A stretch of 8,045 nucleotides of DNA from Alphaproteobacteria bacterium (GTDB lineage Bacteria > Pseudomonadota > Alphaproteobacteria > Micropepsales > Micropepsaceae): NCBI GenBank assembly GCA_947373775.1, contig CANBZE010000061.1:1-8045 (forward strand), written 5' to 3'. The notes beneath the pieces are model-generated. The model was not told where the DNA came from. It searched no databases and saw only the letters and a program-made list of their open reading frames with translations. The position numbers were made by a program, and so were the translations under genes. Below, one piece after another: positions 1-6,586 of this stretch. The first letter of the stretch is position 1. Each line of letters starts with the position of its first letter.

Positions 1-116
1 TCGGCGGCGAAGGCAGGCTGGGGCAGGAGGGCGAAAGGCGCGGAACCCAGCAGGAGACCCTGCCAGACCCGTCCGAATGCCCCCGGCCTTCTGCCCTGTC
101 CCACTTTGGGACGCAT
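1..116 (-). CDS. N-terminus of a secreted or membrane protein, possibly a DivL-like sensor kinase (partial, runs off left edge)
   Basis: An open frame starts with ATG at 116-114 and gives 38 complete codons before the window ends. The residues show a basic N-region (MRPK, GRRPG, GR at 1-16), then a hydrophobic stretch from about residue 17 (VWQGLLLGSAPFALLP), ending in PAFAA. This looks like a signal peptide with an A-x-A type cleavage site near residues 36-38. An in-frame stop lies about 50 bases upstream with no other ATG between, and a G-rich stretch just before the ATG could act as ribosome binding site. No catalytic domain is visible. In Agrobacterium the gene next to ahcY is, as I remember it, the PAS-domain kinase divL, and the upstream region carries cell-cycle-like sites, so a DivL-type kinase is a reasonable guess from position only. 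Any exported protein would fit equally well. Confidence 0.55.
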   Translation of the reverse strand, partial: MRPKVGQGRRPGAFGRVWQGLLLGSAPFALLPQPAFAA

Positions 117-150
117 CCGCCAGCCCCCGTTAACACTCCGCCTTTTGGGC

Positions 151-294
151 GAATCACTTTGGAATCAACAAGATAGCTAACGAGTCTGACTCCGACTAGG
201 TATTGTGGTTAATAAATTCCTAAAAACGAGATGCGGCTCACAGGCCCATATTTTGCGGCTGTGGATATTTTGTGAGTCAAATCAAAAAGTTAAC
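151..294 (-). promoter_or_regulatory. AT-rich upstream region with CtrA-like, DnaA-like and GANTC sites
   Basis: This stretch is clearly richer in A+T than the rest of the window. It lies directly upstream of the left-edge gene. On the minus strand, TTAG-N7-TTAACC (223-207) resembles the CtrA box TTAA-N7-TTAA with one mismatch. Two 9-mers differ from the DnaA box TGTGGATAA by one base each: TGTGGTTAA (204-212, overlapping the CtrA-like box) and TGTGGATAT (260-268). Five GANTC motifs, the CcrM methylation target, occur at 151, 162, 182, 188 and 274. Two of them form the inverted repeat GAGTC-T-GACTC. GTTAAC occurs at 129 (just outside this interval) and 289. The motif matches are seen; binding by CtrA, DnaA or CcrM is inferred. 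Confidence 0.4.
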
Positions 295-305
295 GGTGAG
301 GCGCG

Positions 306-399
306 GTCCGCCCCGCGTAAGCGGGGTGGGCGAGCATGTCCGGTGGACATGCGAGAGCAACGAACGCCGCGAGCCCAGCGAGCGGCCGGGACTTGTCCC
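306..399. other. Chain of short hairpins in the ahcY downstream region (possible repeat element or structured RNA)
   Basis: Three or four inverted repeats lie close together. CCCCGC-gtaa-GCGGGG (311-326) can extend through a G-T wobble to a stem of about nine pairs closed by a GTAA tetraloop. GCATGTCC-ggt-GGACATGC (334-352) is a perfect 8-pair stem. GCCGC (366-370) can pair with GCGGC (382-386). GGGA-cttg-TCCC (388-399) is a small stem. No convincing reading frame runs through it. The pattern fits a REP-like intergenic repeat or a structured RNA 3' of ahcY. I do not recognise a named RNA family. Confidence 0.4.
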
Positions 400-401
400 A
401 A

Positions 402-438
402 ACGAAGAGGCGCGCTGCGGTGCAGCGCGCCTCTTCGT
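402..438 (-). terminator. Intrinsic terminator hairpin downstream of ahcY
   Basis: A perfect 17-base-pair stem (402-418 with 422-438) is closed by a 3-base loop. The lower half contains GAAGAGGCGCGCTGC, and on the minus strand it is followed by TTT. It begins 48 bases after the ahcY stop codon. The T-run is short, so termination efficiency is uncertain, but length, GC content and position make this the best terminator in the window. Confidence 0.75.
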
Positions 439-486
439 CGTCAGGAAATGACGATCAGTAGCGGCCCCGGCGGCGAATGCCGCCGA

Positions 487-1893
487 TCAATACCGATACG
501 TGTCCGGCTTGTACGGGCCGGCCTTGGGGATGGTGATGTAGTCCGACTGCTTGGTGGACAGCTCGGTCAGCGTGGCGCCGACCTTGCCCAGGTGGAGGCG
601 GGCGACCTTCTCATCCAGCACCTTGGGCAGGACATAGACCTTCTTCTCGTACTTGCCGGTGTTCTGCCACAGCTCAATCTGCGCCAGGGTCTGGTTGGTA
701 AAGCTGGCCGACATCACGAAGCTGGGATGGCCCATGGCGTTGCCCAGATTCACCAGGCGGCCTTCCGACAGCATGATGATGCGCTTGCCGTCGGGGAATT
801 CGATCTCGTCCACCTGCGGCTTGATGTTGTGCCACTTCAAGTTCTTGGTGGCGGCGATCTGGATCTCGCTGTCGAAGTGGCCGATGTTGCAGACGATGGC
901 GCGGTCCTTCATGGCCCGCATATGCTCGATGGTGATGACGTCGACATTGCCGGTGGCGGTGACAAAGATGTCGGCCTTGGGCGCCGCCATCTCCATGGTG
1001 ACGACTTCATAGCCTTCCATGGCGGCCTGCAGAGCGCAGATCGGATCGATTTCCGAGATCATGACGCGGCAGCCGGCATTGCGCAGCGACGCGGCCGAGC
1101 CTTTGCCAACATCGCCGAAGCCGGCGACCATGGCGACCTTGCCCGACATCATCACGTCGGTGCCGCGGCGGATGCCGTCCACCAGCGACTCGCGGCAGCC
1201 ATACAGATTGTCGAACTTGGACTTGGTGACGCTGTCGTTGACGTTGATGGCGGGGAACAGCAGCTTGCCGTCCTTTTCCATCAGGTACAGGCGATGCACG
1301 CCGGTGGTGGTTTCTTCCGACACGCCCTTGATGTTGGCGGCGATCTCGGCGAACCAGCCCTTGGGCTTTTCCTTCAGCAGCCGCTTGATCAGCGCATAGA
1401 AGACTTCTTCTTCTTCATTTTCCGGCTTTTCCAAAAAGGCCACATCGCCCTTTTCGGCGCGCAACCCGTGATGCACCAGCATGGTGGCGTCGCCGCCATC
1501 ATCCAGGATCATGTTGGGATAGCCGCCGCCATGCCATTCGAACAGCTTGGCGGTGTAGTCCCAGTAATCCTTCAGGCTCTCGCCCTTGACGGCGAACACC
1601 GGGATGCCGGCGGCGGCGATGGCCGCGGCGGCATGGTCCTGGGTCGAATAGATGTTGCACGACACCCAGCGGATGTCGGCGCCCAGCGCCTTCAGGGTCT
1701 CGATCAGCACGGCGGTCTGGATGGTCATGTGCAGCGAGCCGGCGATGCGCGCGCCCTTGAGCGGCTGTGCCTTGCCGTATTCGGCGCGCGTGGCCATCAG
1801 GCCCGGCATCTCGATCTCGGCGATGTTCAGTTCCTTGCGGCCCCAGTCGGCCAGGGTGATGTCCTTGACGATGTAGTCGCTGAAAGCGGCCAT
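487..1893 (-). CDS. ahcY: S-adenosylhomocysteinase (adenosylhomocysteine hydrolase)
   Basis: AhcY is a cytoplasmic NAD-dependent enzyme that reversibly splits S-adenosylhomocysteine into adenosine and homocysteine, relieving product inhibition of methyltransferases. The 468-residue product has the family signature [15 protein letters not shown] (78-92), the substrate and catalytic segment [16 protein letters not shown] (221-236, with Lys224, Asp228 and Cys233), the NAD-binding loop GFGDVGKG (258-265), and the C-terminal tail KPDTYRY that reaches into the partner subunit. The extra segment around 150-190 is typical of the long bacterial form. I chose ATG at 1893 because [21 protein letters not shown] matches the usual alphaproteobacterial N-terminus and GGGAA sits 7 bases upstream. 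The frame stays open to 1950, but those 19 codons look unconserved. The gene is separated from its upstream neighbour by 123 bases and probably has its own promoter. Confidence 0.97.
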   Translation of the reverse strand: MAAFSDYIVKDITLADWGRKELNIAEIEMPGLMATRAEYGKAQPLKGARIAGSLHMTIQTAVLIETLKALGADIRWVSCNIYSTQDHAAAAIAAAGIPVFAVKGESLKDYWDYTAKLFEWHGGGYPNMILDDGGDATMLVHHGLRAEKGDVAFLEKPENEEEEVFYALIKRLLKEKPKGWFAEIAANIKGVSEETTTGVHRLYLMEKDGKLLFPAINVNDSVTKSKFDNLYGCRESLVDGIRRGTDVMMSGKVAMVAGFGDVGKGSAASLRNAGCRVMISEIDPICALQAAMEGYEVVTMEMAAPKADIFVTATGNVDVITIEHMRAMKDRAIVCNIGHFDSEIQIAATKNLKWHNIKPQVDEIEFPDGKRIIMLSEGRLVNLGNAMGHPSFVMSASFTNQTLAQIELWQNTGKYEKKVYVLPKVLDEKVARLHLGKVGATLTELSTKQSDYITIPKAGPYKPDTYRY

Positions 1894-1954
1894 GAAACGA
1901 TTCCCGTGGATTTCGGGCGTGCCTATAGCAGCCGGAACAGGGCGGGGCAAGGAA

Positions 1955-1976
1955 CATATAAAGAAATGTGCATATG
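1955..1976. promoter_or_regulatory. Inverted repeat upstream of ahcY, possible operator
   Basis: CATAT (1955-1959) and ATATG (1972-1976) form an inverted repeat with a 12-base spacer in the AT-rich part of the gap between the TraB-family gene and ahcY. On the minus strand the same segment offers TATATG as a weak -10 element, with no good -35. It could be the operator or promoter of ahcY. The identity of any regulator is unknown. Confidence 0.25.
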
Positions 1977-1991
1977 ATGATGCAGGGCGCG

Positions 1992-2018
1992 GAAACGCTT
2001 GATTTTGTGCCGCGTTTC
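1992..2018 (-). terminator. Hairpin at the end of the TraB-family gene, possible weak terminator
   Basis: GAAACGC (1992-1998) and GCGTTTC (2012-2018) are perfect complements with a 13-base spacer. On the minus strand the upstream arm overlaps two bases of the TraB-family stop codon (TGA, 2019-2017), so the stem begins at the end of translation. There is no T-run after it, so it may stabilise the 3' end rather than terminate transcription. Confidence 0.3.
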
Positions 2019-2931
2019 AGGGGCCTTCGACGGTATATCCCGCCTTGCGCAACAACGCCGGCACGCCTTTCGGTCCGGTCAAATGGCCAGCGCCCACCGT
2101 GATGAAGAAGATGTGCTTCTCCTTCAGCATGGCTTCGATCTGGGGCGCCCAGCGCAGGTTGCGGTCGTCCAGCAGCAGCTTGCGCGCCTTGGGAAACTGG
2201 TCGAGGTCGCCGTTGATCAATTCGTCCAGCTTGGCCTGGTCGCCATTGGCCCAGGCGGTGACCATCGGCCGGATTCCGGCCGAGACGTCGCGCAGGTCCG
2301 CAAGGCCGGACTCGAATTCTTCCAGCTCCAGCGCGCGGTCTTCCGGCGCCAGAAGCGCGAACTGGTCGGCAATGGTTTCGAAATAGCGGACGGGTTTGTG
2401 GTTTCGCACGGCGCTCTCCATCAGCACGCTGTCCACGCCGTTGCTGGAGGCATAGTGCAGCTTGCTGATCTGGGCGAACATCAGCTGGATGCCGGCCAGC
2501 CAGGGCCGCTCGCGCTCCACGCTGGCAGCGTCCAGCCCGGACGATTTCACTGCCGCGTCATAGTCCGCCTGGAATTTGGGATGCAGCAGATCGCGCAGCT
2601 TCTGGTCCGGCGGCAGGAAGCCGTTCTTCTGGATCAGGTCATGCAGTTCGCTGACCGCCGAGGCGTCCTCAGGCACCTCGAATACAAAGACATCGGCGCG
2701 CGACAGGGCGATGCGAATAGGACCGGTGTGCCACTCCATGTTGGGCGGCAGCACATGCACCGCGCCCAGCAGATAGACCTGCCCGGCTTCGCCCTGGATG
2801 TGCCACAGCGCGGGATGCGCGAAATTGCCAATGGGAACCGACGGCCCCACAGTTTGCGCACCGGCCAAAGAGCCAGCAAGGGACAATGTGGCCAGCAGCG
2901 CCAGGATCGCCAGCGCGAATTTCTTGATCAT
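2017..2931 (-). CDS. Secreted TraB/GumN-family protein
   Basis: The 304-residue product starts with a clear signal peptide (MIKKF, then a hydrophobic core, likely cut after about residue 25 at AGA-QT) and is predicted to be exported. The mature part carries the two glycine-histidine motifs of the TraB/GumN (PF01963) family: LLGAVH (54-59) and VGAGHL (279-284). A conserved RN-x2-W (257-261) and the C-terminal GVPALLRKAGYTVE also match the family. Members are thought to be related to metal-dependent Tiki-type proteases, but the bacterial function is not established. I chose ATG at 2931 because it overlaps the stop of the upstream transporter gene in an ATGA and gives the best signal peptide. 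A GTG at 2940, with GGGAG four bases upstream, is a real alternative that adds three residues. It is probably co-transcribed with the transporter gene. Confidence 0.85.
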   Translation of the reverse strand: MIKKFALAILALLATLSLAGSLAGAQTVGPSVPIGNFAHPALWHIQGEAGQVYLLGAVHVLPPNMEWHTGPIRIALSRADVFVFEVPEDASAVSELHDLIQKNGFLPPDQKLRDLLHPKFQADYDAAVKSSGLDAASVERERPWLAGIQLMFAQISKLHYASSNGVDSVLMESAVRNHKPVRYFETIADQFALLAPEDRALELEEFESGLADLRDVSAGIRPMVTAWANGDQAKLDELINGDLDQFPKARKLLLDDRNLRWAPQIEAMLKEKHIFFITVGAGHLTGPKGVPALLRKAGYTVEGP

Positions 2932-3755
2932 TCCAGGCACAGCGCTCCCGCCGCGATCACCAGCACCGAAACGATCCGGCGGGCTGTCAGCTTTTCGCCG
3001 AAGAATATGCGCCCCAGCAGCACCGCGAACAACACGCTGGTTTCGCGCAAGGCCGACACCGAGCCCATCGGCGCGACTGTCATGGCGAAGATGACGATGC
3101 CATAAGCCAGCACCGAAACCACCCCGCCCAGCGCCGCCAGGCCCGTGGCGCGCGTTCCCTGCCAGATCGCGGCGCCAGGCCGCCGGAATTTATAAAGCGG
3201 CAGGGCGGTGGCGCCCCATATCACGCACATCCACAAGGTGTAGGACACCGCGCTTCCCGAAAGCCGCCCGCCGATGCCGTCGGTCACGCTATAGGCGGCA
3301 ATGAAGAAGCCGGTACCCAGCGCATAAAAGATACCGGTCTCCGGCAATTGGCGGCCCCGGAACGCCAGCGAGATGATGCCGATGCTGACCAGCACGATTC
3401 CCGCCATGCCGATAAGCGTCGGCACCTCCTGTGCGGCCAGCGCAGCCCCCAAGGTCACCAGAAGCGGCGAGGAACCGCGCGCGATTGGGTACGCGCTGCC
3501 GAAGTCGCCGCGGCGATAGGCGCGGACCAAAAAAGCGTTGTAGCCGACATGCAGCAGGGCGGAGCCGGCGATATAGGGCCAGCTGGCGCGGGCGGGCAGG
3601 GGCAGGAAAGGCAGCGCGGCGGCGCAGGCGAGGGATGTGGCGATCCCCATCACCGTCATGCCCCAGAAGCCGTCGCGGCCGCCTTTCAGCATCGCGTTCC
3701 AGGACGCATGCAGCATCGCCGCGAACAGGACTGGCGCGGCGATGGAGGTGGTCAT
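2928..3755 (-). CDS. EamA/DMT-superfamily transporter
   Basis: The 275-residue product is almost entirely hydrophobic, with about ten predicted membrane helices arranged as two halves, as in the EamA (DMT) family of inner-membrane metabolite exporters. The first half ends its helix set with YRRGDFGSAYPIARGSSPLL (80-99). The second half carries the matching GSVSALRETSVLFAVLLG segment, followed by FFGEKLTARR. This internal repetition is the family hallmark. The substrate cannot be told from sequence; amino acids or small metabolites are common in the family. The start ATG at 3755 gives an N-terminus that goes straight into the first helix. Ribosome-binding signal is weak (CAGG, about 10 bases upstream). 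The stop overlaps the ATG of the TraB-family gene, suggesting a two-gene unit. The region just upstream holds two strong hairpins that may separate this pair from the PTS operon. Confidence 0.88.
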   Translation of the reverse strand: MTTSIAAPVLFAAMLHASWNAMLKGGRDGFWGMTVMGIATSLACAAALPFLPLPARASWPYIAGSALLHVGYNAFLVRAYRRGDFGSAYPIARGSSPLLVTLGAALAAQEVPTLIGMAGIVLVSIGIISLAFRGRQLPETGIFYALGTGFFIAAYSVTDGIGGRLSGSAVSYTLWMCVIWGATALPLYKFRRPGAAIWQGTRATGLAALGGVVSVLAYGIVIFAMTVAPMGSVSALRETSVLFAVLLGRIFFGEKLTARRIVSVLVIAAGALCLE

Positions 3756-3781
3756 TGGTGGGTTGCCTGAAAGACTGCTGC

Positions 3782-3812
3782 GCGCAAAGTCTACGCTGCC
3801 GCTACTTTGCGC
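3782..3812. repeat. Perfect 9-bp inverted repeat (hairpin 2 after ptsH)
   Basis: GCGCAAAGT (3782-3790) and ACTTTGCGC (3804-3812) are exact reverse complements with a 13-base spacer. The repeat lies in the gap between ptsH and the transporter gene, five bases from a larger palindrome. It would fold in RNA from either strand. On the minus strand it lies 27 bases before the transporter ATG, so it could sit in that gene's leader. Confidence 0.7.
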
Positions 3813-3817
3813 TTGGC

Positions 3818-3850
3818 AATGATTTTGGCAACGCAGTTGCCAAAATCATT
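3818..3850 (-). terminator. Perfect 15-bp hairpin overlapping the ptsH stop codon
   Basis: AATGATTTTGGCAAC (3818-3832) and its exact complement (3836-3850) flank a 3-base loop. On the minus strand the first arm contains the end of the last ptsH codon and its TGA stop, so the hairpin forms exactly where translation ends. It probably ends or stabilises the PTS operon transcript. It lacks a downstream T-run, and GCCAAGCGC follows instead, so a textbook intrinsic terminator is not shown. A protein-binding palindrome is the other option. Confidence 0.5.
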
Positions 3851-4118
3851 CCTCGCCGAACTTAGCTTCGATAAGTGCCAGCATCGCGGTCAGCGCTTCC
3901 TGCGCATCCGGGCCTTCGGCGGTGACCATCACAGTGGAGCCGATGGAGGCTGCCAGCATCATCAATCCCATGATGGAGCGGCCGTTGACGGCCTGGCCGT
4001 CCTTGATGATGTGAATCTCGGACTGGAACCGCGCCGAGGCTTCCACGATCTTGGCGCTGGCACGGGCATGCAGCCCGCGCTTGTTCAGGATCTTGGCGCT
4101 GGCGTGAAGGGTGGTCAT
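3846..4118 (-). CDS. ptsH: HPr family phosphocarrier protein
   Basis: HPr is the small cytoplasmic phosphocarrier of the phosphotransferase system. It takes phosphate from EI on a histidine and hands it to EIIA, and can be modified on a serine by HprK. The 90-residue product shows both sites: GLHARASAKIV with His17 (equivalent to His15) and NGRSIMGLMML with Ser48 (equivalent to Ser46, the HprK target). Length matches the family. I chose ATG at 4118 because it overlaps the stop of the EIIA gene in an ATGA, and the protein then begins MTTLHASAKI, as expected for HPr. A longer open frame to 4655 runs antisense-like through its neighbours and has no family match. The presence of Ser48 next to an hprK gene supports a working serine switch. 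No EI gene is in the window. Confidence 0.95.
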   Translation of the reverse strand: MTTLHASAKILNKRGLHARASAKIVEASARFQSEIHIIKDGQAVNGRSIMGLMMLAASIGSTVMVTAEGPDAQEALTAMLALIEAKFGEE

Positions 4119-4510
4119 CCCAGGTCGGCGCTTCCGGCCCGCATATATTTGCGCCCCGCCTCGATGGCGTCTTTCACCGCCTGCTCCAGCGGCACCTTGT
4201 TGCGGATGTCGATCAGCTTGATCAGGCTGGGCAGATTGACGCCGGCCAGCACCTCGATCTTGCCGCGCTCCAGCAGGGTCAGCGCCAGGTTGCAGGGCGT
4301 ACCGCCGAACATGTCGGTGGCGACGATCACGCCATTGCCCACGTCCACCGACTTGGCGGCGGCCGCGATTTCGCGCTGGCGGCGCTCGATATCGTCTTCG
4401 GGCCCGATGCAGACGGCGCGCAGATGGGTTTGCGGCCCCACCATATGCTCCATCGCGGAAATGAATTCCTGGGCCAGGCGGCCGTGGGTAACAAGAACAA
4501 TGCCAATCAT
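4115..4510 (-). CDS. PTS mannose-family EIIA component
   Basis: This 131-residue protein is a stand-alone EIIA domain of the mannose family, a cytoplasmic protein that accepts phosphate from HPr. It shows the phosphorylated histidine in GIVLVTHG (His9) and the family motif TDMFGGTPCN (65-74, Asp66), then a glycine-containing strand AGVNLPSL. There is no EIIB, EIIC or EIID partner nearby, so it is most likely regulatory, as in other Alphaproteobacteria with this gene order. Start ATG at 4510 is supported by GAAGGA six bases upstream, the clearest ribosome binding site in this operon. The stop overlaps the HPr start by four bases. Often annotated as manX or ptsN-like; I leave the symbol blank because names differ. 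Confidence 0.93.
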   Translation of the reverse strand: MIGIVLVTHGRLAQEFISAMEHMVGPQTHLRAVCIGPEDDIERRQREIAAAAKSVDVGNGVIVATDMFGGTPCNLALTLLERGKIEVLAGVNLPSLIKLIDIRNKVPLEQAVKDAIEAGRKYMRAGSADLG

Positions 4511-4540
4511 GCGGAATCCTTCGGGCGGCGGGACAGTAGC

Positions 4541-4558
4541 AAAAACGCCCAGCGTGGG
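4541..4558 (-). terminator. Small hairpin with T-run between hprK and EIIA gene, possible attenuator
   Basis: On the minus strand CCCA-cgc-TGGG is followed after two bases by TTTTT. The stem has only four pairs, so any termination would be partial. It sits in the only untranslated gap inside the operon (53 bases), upstream of the EIIA start. Confidence 0.25.
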
Positions 4559-4563
4559 AAGGG

Positions 4564-5025
4564 TTATTTGGTGATAAAAGTGTCGCTAAACAAGCCCTGT
4601 GCAAAAGCCTTGAGAGCGGCGCGTATTTTGGCCGGTGTGGAGGCATAATGGGCATCCAGGGTGATCTGCGGCACTTGCGCAGCGTTCCTGAGCGGCGCTT
4701 TCCAGGGCCGGTGAACGGGCAGGCGCATCCCTTCCTTGCCCAGCTTTACCACCAGCGCGATCTTCACGCGCGCGCGCGCCGGCGTCTTGACGATGCCCAC
4801 CCCGCGAATCTCGATCAGGCCGCGAATGCTCGCGGGCGCCTTGGCCCACAGCACGCCCTTGTCGATAAACAGGATGGTGCGGTCGTCGGCCACCAGCTGT
4901 GCGCCGTCATCGATCAGCCGGAGCGCCAGGTCGGATTTTCCCGCTCCGCTCGGCCCCAGCAGCAGCACGCCTTTGGTGCCAATGGCGACGCAGCTGGCAT
5001 GGATGTTTTTTTCGGGTTCAGACAT
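4564..5025 (-). CDS. hprK: HPr kinase/phosphorylase, short alphaproteobacterial form
   Basis: HprK phosphorylates and dephosphorylates a serine of HPr, linking the PTS to regulation. This 153-residue version is only the catalytic C-terminal domain, the usual form in Alphaproteobacteria; the N-terminal domain of Firmicute enzymes is absent. It has the P-loop GPSGAGKS (24-31), the VADD acidic pair (45-48) and the family signature GLIEIRGVGIV (69-79). The start ATG at 5025 lies inside the end of the histidine kinase gene: ATGTCTGA shares eight bases with that stop codon, pointing to translational coupling. The target Ser48 is present in the HPr encoded two genes downstream. Confidence in family is high; the balance of kinase and phosphatase activity cannot be read from sequence. 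Confidence 0.94.
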   Translation of the reverse strand: MSEPEKNIHASCVAIGTKGVLLLGPSGAGKSDLALRLIDDGAQLVADDRTILFIDKGVLWAKAPASIRGLIEIRGVGIVKTPARARVKIALVVKLGKEGMRLPVHRPWKAPLRNAAQVPQITLDAHYASTPAKIRAALKAFAQGLFSDTFITK

Positions 5026-6586
5026 GTTGTTGCGCCAGGGGTAATTCCACGATCAGCCGCGCGCCGGAGCCTTGGGTATTATCGGGGCTGCGATTTTCCG
5101 CATAGATCCGCCCGCCGGCGCCTTCGATGATCTGGCGGGCGATGGAAAGTCCCAGGCCCGAATTCCTGCCGAAATTCTCGCCCGGCCGCTCGGTATAGAA
5201 GCGCTCGAAGATGGATTCCAGATTGTCGGGCGGAATGCCGGGGCCTTCATCCTCCACCGTGATGCGCGCCACAATGTCGTTGCGCACCGCCGTCACGATC
5301 ACCTTGCCGTGCGGCGGGCTAAAGGACGCGGCATTGTCGACCAGGTTGCGGAACACCTGGCCCAGCCGCTCATCCTTGCCCAGCGCGATGGCGTTCGCCG
5401 GCAGCTGGTCGTTCAGCACGAAGTCCACGCCGCTGTCGGTCATGCGGTAGATCTCGATGATGGTGGACAGCAGCCGGGACAGGGCCACCGGCTCCTTGAT
5501 CTCGCGCGACAGTTCCGCATCCAGTCGCGAGGCGTCGGAAATGTCGGTGATCAGCCGGTCGATGCGCTTGATGTCGCCGCGCACGATGCCCAGAAGCTGC
5601 GCGCGGCTTTCCTCATCCTTGGCGCGGGAGAACATCTCCACCGCGCTGGCCAGCGAGGTGAGGGGGTTCTTCAGTTCATGCGCCACGTCGGCGGCGAAGC
5701 TTTCGATGGCGTCGATGCGGTCGTACAGACCACCGGTCATGGAACGCAAACTGTCGGCCAGGTCGCCGATCTCGTCGGTGCGTTCGGGAAAATTGGGAAT
5801 GTCGCTGCGTCCGCCCAGGCCGAAGCGCACGCGGTCCGCCGCCGCCGCCAGCCGCTTCACCGGTTCGGCGATGGTGCCCGCCAGGTACAGCGAGGAAAAC
5901 AGCATCACCAGCAGCGCCACGATGAACACTTCGATCAGGGTGGCGCGCTCCTGGCGCAATATGTCGTCAATGTCGCCGCCTTCGGTGGACAGGAACAGCA
6001 CGCCATAGATGGCGGTGAAGCGCTGGATCGGCACCGCCACCGACAGGACAAGGCGGTTGCGATCATCGACCCGCTGCGCCGTGGCGGTGACGCCGGTCAG
6101 GGCGCTGTCCACTTCGCTGTAGATGTGCCCGTCTTCACCGCCTTCTGAATAGGGCTCCAGCCGGGCGAAGGGACGCACGCCCATGATCCCGTCATACAAC
6201 CGCTTGAACCAGGCCTTGACTTGGCTGGCGGTGTCCAGCGCCGGCAATTCGCCGGTCTGCACCACATTGCGGGCCAGCAGGTCGCGCGTGTCGATGGCCA
6301 GATGCCCACCCGGCAGATAAAGCCGCCCCCGCAAGCGCGTCGGCGCGATCAACTGGCGCAGCAAGGGTTCGGCTTCGGCGACTTTCAGGGTGTGGGTTTC
6401 AGGCTCGGTGGCATATTCCGCCAGGGTGCCGGCCACGATGTTGGCCTGTTCGTGGATGGAGGTGAGCCGCTCCTCGATCAGGCCGCGCCCGCTGGCCTGC
6501 ACCAGGATGACGCCGGCCGTCAGCACGATCAGCGCCAGCGCATTGAAGGCCAGGATGCGCCAAGTGAGGGCGGAAAAGTGGGGCAC
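5018..6586 (-). CDS. chvG: ChvG-type sensor histidine kinase
   Basis: This inner-membrane kinase senses an envelope, acid or host-related signal and phosphorylates ChvI. The 522-residue product has a first membrane helix at about 10-30, a periplasmic sensor region (about 32-215), a second helix at about 217-238, a HAMP linker (about 238-291), and the phospho-acceptor motif FAADVAHELKNPLTS with His303. The ATP domain follows: N-box FRNLVDNAASFSPP (412-425), DEGPGIPP (446-453), FERFY (460-464) and GLGLSIA (477-483). All catalytic motifs are intact. Translation starts at GTG 6586-6584, which shares one base with the TAG stop of chvI (TAGTG), so the two are coupled. The downstream hprK start lies within its last codons. 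In Rhizobiales the periplasmic protein ExoR restrains ChvG; no such gene is in this window. Confidence 0.93.
   Translation of the reverse strand: MPHFSALTWRILAFNALALIVLTAGVILVQASGRGLIEERLTSIHEQANIVAGTLAEYATEPETHTLKVAEAEPLLRQLIAPTRLRGRLYLPGGHLAIDTRDLLARNVVQTGELPALDTASQVKAWFKRLYDGIMGVRPFARLEPYSEGGEDGHIYSEVDSALTGVTATAQRVDDRNRLVLSVAVPIQRFTAIYGVLFLSTEGGDIDDILRQERATLIEVFIVALLVMLFSSLYLAGTIAEPVKRLAAAADRVRFGLGGRSDIPNFPERTDEIGDLADSLRSMTGGLYDRIDAIESFAADVAHELKNPLTSLASAVEMFSRAKDEESRAQLLGIVRGDIKRIDRLITDISDASRLDAELSREIKEPVALSRLLSTIIEIYRMTDSGVDFVLNDQLPANAIALGKDERLGQVFRNLVDNAASFSPPHGKVIVTAVRNDIVARITVEDEGPGIPPDNLESIFERFYTERPGENFGRNSGLGLSIARQIIEGAGGRIYAENRSPDNTQGSGARLIVELPLAQQHV

Noticed and set aside
151..294. 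Chromosome replication origin
   Set aside because: There are only two imperfect DnaA-like boxes and no origin-type neighbour such as hemE in view, so I kept it as a regulatory region only.
205..1977. Plus-strand open frame of 590 codons opposite ahcY
   Set aside because: It mirrors ahcY across its full length, has low-complexity composition typical of antisense frames in GC-rich genes, and matches no family I recognise.
1894..2016. Possible SAH or SAM riboswitch in the ahcY leader
   Set aside because: I could not recognise the conserved core of any such riboswitch. A covariance search would be needed to exclude it fully.
1999..3105. Plus-strand open frame of 368 codons opposite the TraB-family gene
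   Set aside because: It is antisense to a well-supported gene pair and shows antisense-type composition rich in H, Q, R, A and G.
5072..6148. Plus-strand open frame of 358 codons opposite chvG
   Set aside because: chvG has every kinase motif in order, and this frame is its shadow.
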